A stretch of DNA of 64,000 bases, from assembly GCA_002841545.1 (NCBI GenBank), contig PGZZ01000012.1:1-64000 (forward strand), given 5' to 3'. Position numbers and translations under genes: made by a program. Below are positions 44,927 to 53,476 of this stretch, in pieces (the first letter of the stretch is position 1; each line of letters opens with the position of its first letter). The notes beneath the pieces were generated by a model. It was not told the DNA's origin, ran no database searches, and saw only the letters and a list, made by a program, of their open reading frames with translations. The DNA comes from Firmicutes bacterium HGW-Firmicutes-16. Its GTDB lineage: Bacteria; Bacillota; Clostridia; Oscillospirales; Oscillospiraceae.

Positions 44927-45002
44927 CCGACAGATCGTTCAACATTGTCGGTTGAAGATTGATAGCGTTCATTTTATAATAAATTATACAACACGATGTC
45001 GG
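44927..45002. promoter_or_regulatory. TGTCGG-type repeats between TetR and glycosyltransferase genes
   Basis: CCGACA (44927-44932) and TGTCGG (44946-44951) form an inverted pair; a third TGTCGG lies at 44997-45002. The sites sit in the 119-base divergent region, a suitable place for TetR to control both directions. Confidence 0.45.
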
Positions 45003-45025
45003 AAGAATTCAAGAGGGTTAAAGAT

Positions 45026-46276
45026 ATGATTACACTTCTTTGTTCTGGTTCACGTGGTGATTTTCAGCCATATATTGCGCTTGCCCAACAACTAAAAAAA
45101 TTGGGTAAGGATGTTCGCATCGCAGCGAGTAAAAGCTTTGAAGGCTTTATTAGCGGCTATGGAATAGATGTATTTCCGATAGAGGCAGATATTGAAACTC
45201 TAAACGTTGATCCAAAGCTGTTGAAAGCCGCCGGCTCAGCTGATAATCCATTGAAAATGCTTTTGGCTTTTAACAAAATGAAGGAATATGGCATTTACAT
45301 GGTAAATGACTACTATTCCGCCTGCGAAGGAAGTGAACTTATTATCTACCACCCGGGCTGCACGATCGGGTATTTTGCAGCACAGAAATTTGGTGTTCCT
45401 TCTGTTCTGGCTTCTCCCTTCCCAATGCACAAGACAAAGGAATATTTATCGGTAGTGATGTATGGGAAAACAAAGTCCAATGTTTTGACCAATAAAATCA
45501 GCTATGTCATGATTCAGGGAATGCTGTGGATGGCTTCAAAGGATTCTGTTAAAGGCTTTTGGAAAAAGCGTTTTGGGAATGTACCTGATAATTTTTGCTG
45601 CCCGTTTGAAAGGCATACAGATAAAAAACATCCTGCTATTGTCTCTTGCAGCAACTATGTTTTTAAGAGACCTGAGGATTGGAACGAAAACATTCATCAG
45701 GACGGCTACTGGTTTGTTGAAGAGCCGAGTGAATACAGTCCTTCAGACGAGCTAGCTGCTTTTTTGGATGCTGGCGATAAGCCGGTATATATCGGTTTTG
45801 GCAGCATGACTTCTTTAGAAAAACATGATGGACTGGTAGAAATAGCAGTAGAAGCACTTATTAAAAGCGGAAAACGTGGTATTATCTGCGGCATGGGTAA
45901 GCCGACAAATCTTCCAAAGAATATAATTGCAATAGATGGTGCGCCTCATACATGGCTATTTGAGAGAGTATCCGCTGTATGCCATCATGGTGGCGCGGGT
46001 ACTACTGCGGCAGGATTTAAAGCAGGCGTTCCCAGTATTATTATCCCATTTTCCAATGACCAGTTCGCATGGGCACATAGGGCTTATGACTTAGGCGTTG
46101 GTGCAAAACCCATTCCTAAAAAGGAGCTATCTGCAGAGAAACTCGCTGATGCAATCATATTTACCTTAACCGATAAAATTAACGCAAATGCTGAAACTCT
46201 CGGCAAGAAAATAGCTACTGAAAACGGGGCAATTGCATGTGCAGAAATAATTGTAAAGTGTCTCCAGAGGTGCTGA
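45026..46276 (+). CDS. UGT/MGT-like glycosyltransferase (GT1)
   Basis: This protein of about 416 residues starts at ATG 45026 (MITLLCSGSRGDFQPYIALA) after AGAGGGTTAAAGAT; an upstream ATG at 44996 lacks a ribosome site. The N-terminal GT-B domain (sterol/macrolide type, RGDFQPYIALAQQL) and C-terminal donor domain with PVYIGFGSM and VCHHGGAGTTAAGFKAGVPSI identify GT family 1, transferring UDP-activated sugar to small lipophilic acceptors. With the TetR regulator and MFS pump it looks like a drug-modification-and-export unit or a glycolipid gene. Confidence 0.88.
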   Translation: MITLLCSGSRGDFQPYIALAQQLKKLGKDVRIAASKSFEGFISGYGIDVFPIEADIETLNVDPKLLKAAGSADNPLKMLLAFNKMKEYGIYMVNDYYSACEGSELIIYHPGCTIGYFAAQKFGVPSVLASPFPMHKTKEYLSVVMYGKTKSNVLTNKISYVMIQGMLWMASKDSVKGFWKKRFGNVPDNFCCPFERHTDKKHPAIVSCSNYVFKRPEDWNENIHQDGYWFVEEPSEYSPSDELAAFLDAGDKPVYIGFGSMTSLEKHDGLVEIAVEALIKSGKRGIICGMGKPTNLPKNIIAIDGAPHTWLFERVSAVCHHGGAGTTAAGFKAGVPSIIIPFSNDQFAWAHRAYDLGVGAKPIPKKELSAEKLADAIIFTLTDKINANAETLGKKIATENGAIACAEIIVKCLQRC

Positions 46277-46277
46277 T

Positions 46278-47506
46278 ATGGCGCAAACTGCAAATTGGAG
46301 AAAATTATTCTTTATAATCTATGTAGGTCAGGCGTTTTCGCTATTGAGCTCAAGCGCTGTACAGTTTTCAATCATCTGGTGGATAACCATGGAAACAGGT
46401 TCAGCTATGGCATTGGCGATAGCAAGTATCATAGGCTTGCTACCACAAGCTGTTATTGGTTTATTTGCAGGTGTTTGGATTGACAGATTCAACCGTAAAA
46501 CAATTATGATTATAGCTGATAGTGCAGTTGCAGTATCAAGCCTAGTTTTAGGAGTTTTATTTTTTATTGGTATTAAATCAATTATAGTTGTTTATATAGT
46601 TTTGTTTATCAGAGCTTTGGGTGAAACCTTTCATAAACCAGCCCTACAAGCGGCTATTCCCCAATTGGTTCCGCCACAAGAGCTAACAAAAGCAGGCGGA
46701 TTTGGGCAAATGATTAACTCAGCATATTCTTTGGTCGGGCCTATGATAGGTGCGTTATTGATGAGCGTGACAACGCTTCAATATGCAATGATTGTTGACG
46801 TTTTGGGCGCTGCTTTAGCTGTATCCACGTTATCTTTTGTGAAAATCCCGAAACAAGTGATAGGACAGAGGAGTAAGTTAAGCTTCATACAAGATATTAA
46901 ACAGGGAATTAGTGCATTCAAATCAAATAGGGCACTGCTCCGGCTTACCATTCCTATGCTGATATCAACCATCATTTTTGTTCCTTTGGGAACGCTGCTT
47001 CCACTCATGGTCAAAGAATATTTTAATGGTACGGCATGGCACAACGGTATTGTGCAGACCTTGTTTTCGTGTGGGATGTTGATTGCGGCAATGGTAATCG
47101 GTATAACCGGAGGACTCAAAAAGCAGTTTTTAATGATTTCAATTTCTACAGGATTATTAGGTATATGTGCATTCGTTGGCGGTTTCCTGCCTGCACAGTT
47201 ATTTTGGGTTTTCTGTATTGTTGTATTTGTTATGGGTACGACGGGCATGGGGTTCAATATTCCCTTTACCTCCTACATACAAAGAACCGTTCCTACTGTA
47301 AACCTTGGTAAAGTTATTTCTCTTGTTACAAGTGTCATGAGTTTCGCAGCGCCTGTTGGCATGTTTATGCAGGTCCTGTATCAGAAATTATCGGAGTAAG
47401 CAACTGGATGATTTCTGCAGGAATAGTTATGATTTTTGTAGGTTTCTTGTGTTATTTCCTCACAAGAGAGTTTGATATTCCATTAAACAGTGGGGTCTCC
47501 AAATGA
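46278..47506 (+). pseudogene. MFS transporter with a frameshift near its end
   Basis: The main frame encodes ten or eleven helices with GLFAGVWIDRFNRK (loop 2-3 motif), then at about 47365 the conserved end continues in another frame: YAGPVSEIIGVSNWM, MIFVGFLCYFL and LTREFDIPLNSGVSK, stopping at 47506. As written the protein ends early at 47399 (QVLYQKLSE), losing the last helix. One base deletion explains this. The gene starts one base after the glycosyltransferase stop and ends overlapping the next gene (ATGA). Enough remains that a partly active protein is conceivable. Confidence 0.8.
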
Positions 47507-47772
47507 AAAGTAAAATTTTAAAAGGCATTTTGGGCTTAGCTCTTTTAACGATTTCTCCATTTTTTATGTTGGCAATCGTTTGCATTTTATATGTTGCATT
47601 TCAAATGATTGGAGGGGCATCATTTACAGCTGGTGTTCAGACATTTATTGATTTGATATACAGTCTATTGCCGTATTTTTCGTATTTGACTGCGATTCCA
47701 GTAATTATGGTTATTGCAATACTAATATATAAAAACAAGCAATTTATATTAAGTAAGCTGACAAGACACTGA
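47503..47772 (+). CDS. Small membrane protein
   Basis: An 89-residue protein with two predicted helices (about 8-33, ILGLALLTISPFFMLAIVCIL in part, and about 58-77, YLTAIPVIMVIAILIY) and a basic end. It overlaps the MFS stop codon and is the last gene of the TetR-regulated operon. No family recognised. Confidence 0.65.
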   Translation: MKSKILKGILGLALLTISPFFMLAIVCILYVAFQMIGGASFTAGVQTFIDLIYSLLPYFSYLTAIPVIMVIAILIYKNKQFILSKLTRH

Positions 47773-47814
47773 TTATTCGCTAAAGGCTAACTTCAAATAA
47801 CTCTATATTCTTTA

Positions 47815-47864
47815 TTGACATAGTAAACCGAGTGTACTATAATATAAGTACACTCGGTTTACTA
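47815..47864 (+). promoter_or_regulatory. MarR promoter with 18-bp-arm operator
   Basis: TTGACA (47815-47820), 17 bases, TATAAT (47838-47843): consensus promoter. Perfect 18-base arms (47821-47838 and 47847-47864, TAGTAAACCGAGTGTACT and its complement) surround the -10 box. Autorepression by the MarR protein downstream is expected. Confidence 0.8.
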
Positions 47865-47877
47865 AAAGGGGGATTCT

Positions 47878-48306
47878 ATGTTAGAAATTATTCAAGCTGC
47901 TGAGCAGATTTCCCTCTTCTGCCGGCTTAACATCAACACGAAACGAGAGTTACCGATTCGTTCGAGCGAAATGGGTATGTTGATCTACCTTTGCAAATCT
48001 GATAGGGATAAAACACCTATGGGTGTGGCACGCTTTTTTAATGTATCCAAAGCAATGGCTACGAACATGGTTACTTCTCTCTATAAAAAAGACTATATAG
48101 AAAAAACACCCTCGCCAAGCGATGGGCGAAGCCTTTTGCTCAATCCGACGGAAAAAGCTAAAACGCTGGTAGACAGCACCTATGACGAATACTTTAAAAC
48201 CATGGCTGTCTTAAAAGAACAAATGGGTGAAGAAGATTTTAAAGATTTCCTTTCGCTACTTAAAAAAGCAAACAGTATTTTACTGGAGGAAAAAAACAAT
48301 GGGTAA
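47878..48306 (+). CDS. MarR-family regulator
   Basis: This 142-residue winged-helix protein has PMGVARFFNVSKAMATNMVTSL (recognition helix) and YIEKTPSPSDGRSLLLNPTEKA (wing with the DxR motif). AAAGGGGGATTCT precedes ATG 47878. It lies behind its own palindromic promoter and overlaps the NmrA-like gene by eight bases, so regulator and oxidoreductase are one unit, probably induced by a reactive small molecule. Confidence 0.92.
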   Translation: MLEIIQAAEQISLFCRLNINTKRELPIRSSEMGMLIYLCKSDRDKTPMGVARFFNVSKAMATNMVTSLYKKDYIEKTPSPSDGRSLLLNPTEKAKTLVDSTYDEYFKTMAVLKEQMGEEDFKDFLSLLKKANSILLEEKNNG

Positions 48307-49162
48307 GATTTTGGTCACTGGTGCGCAGGGCAATGTAGGAGCCTATGTAGCGCAGTATGCAATCTCAAATGGAGAACAGGTTAAGGTTGCAAGCCGTGGT
48401 TTAAAAGCATTAGAAACGCAATATGTTAACAGTGCGGAATGTATATACTTTGACTTTACTGATAGCAGTAGTTTTAACGCTGCGCTGGATGGCGTGGATA
48501 GGGTGTTTATTGTTCGCCCGCCCCAGCTTGGAGCTCCTGAAGATTTAAAGCCGTTTATTGAAGCAATGAAAAATCAGGGTGGAATAAAGCTGGTCAGCTT
48601 TTTATCCTTGATAGGTGTAGAGAAGAATCCCGCACCACCTCACCACAAGATTGAAAAATATATCGAACAGGCGAAGCTGCCATACTGTCATATCCGACCC
48701 AGCTTCTTTATGCAGAACATCAGTGGTATTCATGCTTTTGAAATAAAGCATTTTGACCGTATCATAGTACCGGTGAAGAATGCACTTACCAGCTTCATCG
48801 ATACGGAGGATATTGGATTTCTGGTTGCCAAAATACTTTCGGAGTCTGAGAAACATCAAAATAAAGCATATTCTATCACCGGTCCTGAAGCAATAAGTTA
48901 CTGGCAGGTCGAAAGAATTCTTTCAGAGGAACTTGGACGTAAAATCACATACGCCAATCCGCAGCCCTTATTTGCAAAAAAGTATTGGACTGATGTTCGT
49001 GGAATAGATAAAGAGTACTCGAATGTTATGGGGATGCTCTATATGATGACGCGCTTGGGAACTGCTAAAAAGATAACTTCTACATTTGAAGAAGTTACCG
49101 GAAGAAAGCCACAGGCCTTCCGTCAATTTGTTAAAAAAAATCTGAATGCGTGGGAAAGATAG
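48299..49162 (+). CDS. NmrA-family NAD(P)-binding protein
   Basis: This protein of about 287 residues starts at ATG 48299 (MGKILVTGAQGNVGAYVAQY), which follows GGAGG by nine bases and overlaps the MarR stop. Rossmann motif TGAQGNVG, then VFIVRPPQLG, LVSFLSLIGVEKN and PYCHIRPSFFMQN. The atypical SDR/NmrA group includes quinone oxidoreductases (QorB-like) and redox sensors. A detoxifying reductase under MarR control is likely. Confidence 0.88.
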   Translation: MGKILVTGAQGNVGAYVAQYAISNGEQVKVASRGLKALETQYVNSAECIYFDFTDSSSFNAALDGVDRVFIVRPPQLGAPEDLKPFIEAMKNQGGIKLVSFLSLIGVEKNPAPPHHKIEKYIEQAKLPYCHIRPSFFMQNISGIHAFEIKHFDRIIVPVKNALTSFIDTEDIGFLVAKILSESEKHQNKAYSITGPEAISYWQVERILSEELGRKITYANPQPLFAKKYWTDVRGIDKEYSNVMGMLYMMTRLGTAKKITSTFEEVTGRKPQAFRQFVKKNLNAWER

Positions 49163-49304
49163 ATGTCATTAGATTTGATTTTTACTCATTGAAAGGCAAC
49201 TCAGCGAATTTTGTGTAAATAGGAATTCCAGTCAGGCGGAAAACATTATAAACGTAACCTGATTTCACTCGAAATCATAAGTCCGAAATCCACCTTACAG
49301 GCAG

Positions 49305-49370
49305 TTCTTTGTGAAGTGATGGCGGTATATGCCCCCACAGGCATGAATGCCGACATCACTTCACAAAGAA
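49305..49370. repeat. 17-bp perfect inverted repeat
   Basis: TTCTTTGTGAAGTGATG (49305-49321) and its exact complement (49354-49370) enclose 32 bases. It lies between the NmrA gene and the IS256 remnant. It may be a mobile-element end or hairpin; no U-run follows. Confidence 0.5.
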
Positions 49371-49387
49371 GAAGCTTAAATGGGAAG

Positions 49388-49628
49388 TTATCCGGCAATT
49401 CTGTCCTCAAACATGATATTCAACTGATTCAAAACCACATCCCAATTTCGACAGCGCTGAGACCAGCGTTCGACAATATTTTTGGAAGCGAGAAATAGCA
49501 GTTTTCGGAGCGAGTCATCGTTTGTAAACGATGGCTTGTTTTTCGTTACCTGACGGAACTGCCGGTTCAAACCTTCAATGATATTTGTAGTATATATTAT
49601 CTTCCGAATCTCAGGAGGATATGCGAAG
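49388..49628 (-). pseudogene. IS256-family transposase, C-terminal fragment
   Basis: The minus strand encodes FAYPPEIRKIIYTTNIIEGL, NRQFRQVTKNKPSF, NDDSLRKLLFLASKNI and RNWDVVLNQLNIMFEDRI: the last 75-80 residues of an IS256 (mutator) transposase. The catalytic region is absent. Upstream it is directly joined at about 49629 to the dispersed repeat also present at 7091. Sequence like an IS256 terminal repeat (TTTTGTGTAAATAG at about 49210) lies downstream. Confidence 0.8.
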
Positions 49629-49629
49629 A

Positions 49630-49770
49630 AAGTGCTTGATAACAGGGCACAACTCGTACATGATTCCCGCTTCAAGATGCATCAAGATGTTTGGTAAAAA
49701 ATTTTGAATTTCTACTATATGCTCGAACATGCCCACTCTCATATTTTTGATAGAGTCCAGAATATTTATT
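49630..49770. repeat. Dispersed mobile-element repeat, copy 2
   Basis: Bases 49630-49695 match 7091-7156 with two differences; weaker similarity extends to about 49770. In this copy the minus strand keeps an open reading (MRVGMFEHIVEIQNFLPN, then ILMHLEAGIMYELCPVIKH), whereas copy 1 has a stop in that part. It abuts the IS256 fragment on its left and the histidine-kinase stop on its right. Confidence 0.6.
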
Positions 49771-51076
49771 GCTTGTTTACGGTAATGTGCTTGTTTTGGT
49801 AATAATTGAACGATACTGTCATATCAAACACGCCGTCACGCGCGGTAAAACAAAAAACGCCTCCGTTTTTTCGCGCAATCGCGGCGATGCTTCTGGTGCC
49901 GGTTCCATGCTCGGGGCTTTCGGCAACAGGGTACTCCCCGTCAAATTTAATCTCGCCGTCGTAAGGGTTACTGACTCTGATAACAAGCTGTCCGTTATGT
50001 TCCCTGCATACGACTGATATTTTCCGATTTTCAGAATCATCGATTTTTTTGCAGGCATTTATCGCGTTTTCTATCGCATTGGCAAAAATCAGTCCGATTT
50101 CCACGGGGTTGATATTGGTTTTTTCGGGGACATCAGCTTCGCACATGATTGAAACTTGCTCGTCCTGCGCTTTTCTAATATAGGACGATAAAAGTACATT
50201 GACTATGTAATTTTCGCAATACCACTCAACAATTGTATTATGAAGGTTTCCATCCAGCTTCCGAATCAGATTCAGCGCTTCAGCAATGTTGTTTTCGCTT
50301 AACGGCGTATCGACAGCTGTAAGGCAGTGTCTCATATCGTGCCTGTAAATTTTAACGGCGTTGATGCTCTCCTGTAAGGCTTCAAATTCTTTCTTATGCA
50401 TATCCAGCTGAATCTCCGTGATTTGTCTGTCGTGTTTCAGCTCGTAATATTGCGTGATGTTCTCAAAATTTAGATACAAAATCATGTAAAATACTACAGT
50501 AAGCGCAAAGATTACTGCCATGAGAAAAGTGTTTTCCGGTTGATTCAGCAAAGGTGCCGGATAGTACATCAGATAAAACAGCAGAGCCGATAGCAGACCC
50601 GGTACAAGGCAGAGATAGCCCCAGCCTTTGTCAAGGACATCAAACATTCTCAGATAGGGCTTGCGGAAAAACCGAATTATCACAAAAAGCAGAAGTGTAT
50701 CTGCTAGGATTTCAACAAAAAAAGCCAAGAGCGAACTGTTCCAGGATATATACACAAGCTTTCCGACGAATCTTGCCAACGAACTGAAAATGCCGGTAAG
50801 CAGCGAAAAAAGCACCTTCGTCGCGCCCGAACGTGAGACGGAAAGAAAACCGAAGAATGCCGGTATTGTGGCGGTGAGGAGAAATACTTTTCCCAAAGTT
50901 TCCGCACCGAAATAACAGCCGATAAGGCAATTCAGAATCAGTATACATACGCTGAAGGCGCTGACAATGACGTCTGATTTTTTTGCGCTGAACCGAAACT
51001 GAATCAGCAAACACATGAAGGCTGTCAGAAAAATTACTTTAAAAAGCAGATAAATAAACATGTTAAGCTCACTCAT
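49766..51076 (-). CDS. AgrC/GHKL-type sensor histidine kinase
   Basis: This 436-residue protein has six or seven N-terminal membrane helices (about 1-205), a coiled stretch (about 210-240), the phospho-acceptor region VKIYRHDMRHCLTAV (His) and a GHKL ATPase domain: NAIENAINACKK (N box) and EHGTGTRSIAAIARKNGG (G box). It overlaps the response-regulator gene (ATGA). It belongs to the class that senses peptide signals, but no agrB or agrD-like gene is nearby. Confidence 0.9.
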   Translation of the reverse strand: MSELNMFIYLLFKVIFLTAFMCLLIQFRFSAKKSDVIVSAFSVCILILNCLIGCYFGAETLGKVFLLTATIPAFFGFLSVSRSGATKVLFSLLTGIFSSLARFVGKLVYISWNSSLLAFFVEILADTLLLFVIIRFFRKPYLRMFDVLDKGWGYLCLVPGLLSALLFYLMYYPAPLLNQPENTFLMAVIFALTVVFYMILYLNFENITQYYELKHDRQITEIQLDMHKKEFEALQESINAVKIYRHDMRHCLTAVDTPLSENNIAEALNLIRKLDGNLHNTIVEWYCENYIVNVLLSSYIRKAQDEQVSIMCEADVPEKTNINPVEIGLIFANAIENAINACKKIDDSENRKISVVCREHNGQLVIRVSNPYDGEIKFDGEYPVAESPEHGTGTRSIAAIARKNGGVFCFTARDGVFDMTVSFNYYQNKHITVNKQ

Positions 51077-51804
51077 CTTTTAAAAAAATAGTCAAAATAC
51101 GTGCTTTTGACCTGTCCTAACAGGTTTCTTGAAATCGGCACGACGACGCCGCCTTCAAGGATGAATTCTTTGCCTGTGATGCTGGTGACATAGCTCATGT
51201 TTACGACAAAGGATTTGTGGCACTTTATAAAGCGCGGATCAGCCTCTAGCGCATCGTAATATGTATTTATAGCAGTATAGCTTGATATAGTTTCGTTATG
51301 GAGGAGATGAAAATATACTGTGTGGTTCATGCTCTCAACATACTTAATTCTGTTCAGAGGAATGCGCGTCCAACGGAATTTTTCTTTTATGAGAATGCTG
51401 GATGTGATCTCACCCGCAATTTCATCGGAAACTTTCTTTAAAAGATTGGGCAGTTCATTTTTCATTTCGCTCTTCAGCAGATAATAATAGGCCTTGACCT
51501 TATAAGAATCAACCGCGAAATCAGCGCTGGAGGTCAGAAAAATAATTCTACAGTTGTCATTTAGCTCTCGAATCTTTGCGGCAAGATCAATGCCGTTAAG
51601 ACTGGGCATGACAACATCAAGAATCAGTAGCTCGTATCTACCGCCTGCACGGATGTCCTCAAGCAACTCGTTTCCGGATCCGAATGTGCTGACGACAGCG
51701 CTGCCGGCGTCTTTTTTTGTGGGAAAACACGCTTCGATGCAGTCGCGTGTTCTTTGAAGTTCCAACGCATCATCGTCACAGACTGCTATTCTCAAATACT
51801 CCAC
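51073..51804 (-). CDS. LytTR-family response regulator (AgrA/VirR-like)
   Basis: This 243-residue protein has a receiver domain (IAVCDDDALE acidic pocket; phospho-acceptor Asp in LLILDVVMPSLNG; Thr/Ser in IFLTSSADF; Lys in YLLKSE) and a LytTR DNA-binding domain (about 140-243: FRWTRIPLNRIKYVESMNHTV, FIKCHKSFVVNMSYV). The start is GTG 51804, or TTG 51795 three codons on. It partners the kinase. Direct repeats at 51883-51914 in its upstream region are plausible targets. Confidence 0.92.
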   Translation of the reverse strand: MEYLRIAVCDDDALELQRTRDCIEACFPTKKDAGSAVVSTFGSGNELLEDIRAGGRYELLILDVVMPSLNGIDLAAKIRELNDNCRIIFLTSSADFAVDSYKVKAYYYLLKSEMKNELPNLLKKVSDEIAGEITSSILIKEKFRWTRIPLNRIKYVESMNHTVYFHLLHNETISSYTAINTYYDALEADPRFIKCHKSFVVNMSYVTSITGKEFILEGGVVVPISRNLLGQVKSTYFDYFFKR

Positions 51805-51882
51805 CCCTGCTAGGCCACAAAAGCTTAATTTGCGGTCTTCATCATTCCGTAGCTAATTATACAGGATATTTCGCCACCATTC

Positions 51883-51914
51883 AACATTTCACGTCGAAAA
51901 TGCTACATCTTTCG
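51883..51914 (+). promoter_or_regulatory. Possible LytTR direct repeats
   Basis: ACATTTCACG (51883) and ACATCTTTCG (51905) are spaced 22 bases, two helical turns, as in AgrA/LytTR target sites. They lie between the response-regulator gene and the divergent exported-protein gene at 52007. Confidence 0.45.
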
Positions 51915-52006
51915 TTACGCCACTTGTGCCTATTGGAGGATGTTTGATAGAATTACTAGCAATAACTTGTGAAATTTGGGTGAAAGCAATCCTGGAGGCT
52001 ATATTT

Positions 52007-52552
52007 ATGAAATTGAAAAACCAGTTAAGTATGGTACTAATTTTATCATTATTAATTACACTGTTTTTTTCGCTGGTTACGCCGGCTTATGCTGAAAGCA
52101 CACCTGCCAGTTATATCTTCGATATTTCTGAAGGTGACATTACGGTAACCGCAAGCGGAGGCAATCTTTGCGTTACTTACGGTACTCCGCAGGTTTCAAC
52201 GGCAGCCTTTGCCGACTCGCAGGAGATAACCATAATCGGTTCGAGCATCCAAAACAAGGTTATCGTGAATATTGGTAGTAAAACGGCTAATATTAGGCTG
52301 AAAAATACCGATATTGATTTCCATTCGGAGGATATCTGCGCATTTTCTATTGATGAAGGCACGGTCAATCTTTCGCTTGAGGGGGCAAACAAGCTTGTAA
52401 GCGGAGGCGGAAACCCCGGGCTGCGTGTGCCTACAACAGCTTCGCTGACTGTAGCCGGAACCGGCTCTCTCACGGCCACCGGCGCGAGCTACGCCGCAGG
52501 CATCGGCGGCGGCAATAGTGCGGATAACGGCCTATCGTGCAGCGACTGCTGA
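52007..52552 (+). pseudogene. Exported protein, truncated
   Basis: It starts at ATG 52007 after CTGGAGGCTATATTT, with a signal peptide (LSMVLILSLLITLFFSLVTPAYA). The beta-helix-like repeats that follow (EITIIGSSIQNKVIVNIG, LEGANKLVSGGGNPGLRV, LTVAGTGSLTATGAS) are seen in large surface proteins with carbohydrate-binding repeats. The reading ends at GIGGGNSADNG and then a short foreign tail, just where unrelated sequence begins (about 52530), about 100 bases before the putative integrated element. It is most likely the N-terminal stump of a much larger protein. Confidence 0.65.
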
Positions 52553-52650
52553 AAAAGTCAAGCCTAATTTAAAATACGGCTCGCTTATTAGCTTTTCGGC
52601 TCGCTGTTTCGGAATGAAAAGTAAGTATACCTTCGGGTTATTAAATTAAA

Positions 52651-52908
52651 TTATGCTAAAAGACTGCAGAGTCTGTCCACGTTTTGAGTGAACGCCCCAT
52701 TTATGAGAGAAGACAGCACACGGGACATGTACAGATTTGAGTCTGGCCTCCCCAGATAACCCATGTAGAACTGCAGTGCTTTTTCAACGAATTCGCTTCG
52801 GCTTTTACAGTTATCCTCAGCTAGAGATGCATCTATGCGGTCAGATACCTCCGGAGAAAAATAAAAACCGTATTTCTTCTTTTCGTCGTTCGTTATGCTC
52901 CCTCCCAA
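52651..52908 (-). CDS. Ribbon-helix-helix protein of mobile elements
   Basis: About 85 residues: KKYGFYFSPEVSDRID (beta strand and first helix) and SRSEFVEKALQFYMGYLG (second helix), a CopG/MobC-like DNA-binding fold, then a short helical tail. The reading opens at TTG 52908; the GGGAGGGAGC sequence would better serve an ATA codon at 52896, so the true start may be mutated. Such proteins are usual in integrative elements next to integrases. Confidence 0.6.
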   Translation of the reverse strand: MGGSITNDEKKKYGFYFSPEVSDRIDASLAEDNCKSRSEFVEKALQFYMGYLGRPDSNLYMSRVLSSLINGAFTQNVDRLCSLLA

Positions 52909-53476
52909 TCTCTATGTTTCCTCTAAAAGCTGTTCAACCGCCTGATGTTTCGGCATTCTTCAGAATACCGTCCCCAATGTGCTAACTATCTTTCAAAATT
53001 GTCTCTATGAATAAGCCCCGCACTGCGGGGCTTTGTGGTTGGAACGGGGGCTTTAGTCCCCCGTTCCTTTATCCTGTTTCATAATCGAAAATATGATCTC
53101 GTCCTAGTTCTCCTGATTACGCCGTTCCAAAGCTCGGCTCAAGCTCTCCAAAACGCATCTTCAGGTGTGCGAATGCCTACGCCCCCCACAAAATCTTACA
53201 CAGGGGCAACACGCGCGCGACGCTGCGTTATTCCGCTGCTATCTCACCGTGCTTAAGTTTGCAGATGTGGATTTCGGCTTGCTTGGGGCGCAAATTGACA
53301 ACCTGCTGTCCAGATATTTGGGTGTCTCCTTCGTGCTATTTGTTCCTAGACAGCATAAAAGCGCCGAACACAAAGTCCGACGCTTTATTTATAGTGTATA
53401 TTGTTTGATAGGGATTTTGATTCCTCAACAAGAAAATCCAGGTGCGAAATTTGCTTTACTGCACCCGGCCATGTTT
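52909..53476. other. Spacer with three hairpins, no gene
   Basis: No convincing coding frame. It contains two tandem hairpins at 53013-53067 and a third, imperfect one at 53357-53388 (AAAAGCG ... CGCTTTT type) downstream of the integrase gene. Short open frames here do not resemble known proteins. Confidence 0.5.
53013..53067. terminator. Tandem GC-rich hairpins
   Basis: AAGCCCCGC-N3-GCGGGGCTT (53013-53033) and GGAACGGGGG-N7-CCCCCGTTCC (53041-53067, followed by TTTATCC). Both are perfect stems. The second resembles a plus-strand terminator; what it terminates is unclear, as no plus-strand gene precedes it closely. Confidence 0.55.

Noticed and set aside
49305-49370. Inverted repeat as terminator of the NmrA gene
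   Set aside because: It is 140 bases after the stop and has no U-run; a mobile-element origin is equally possible, so only the repeat is reported.
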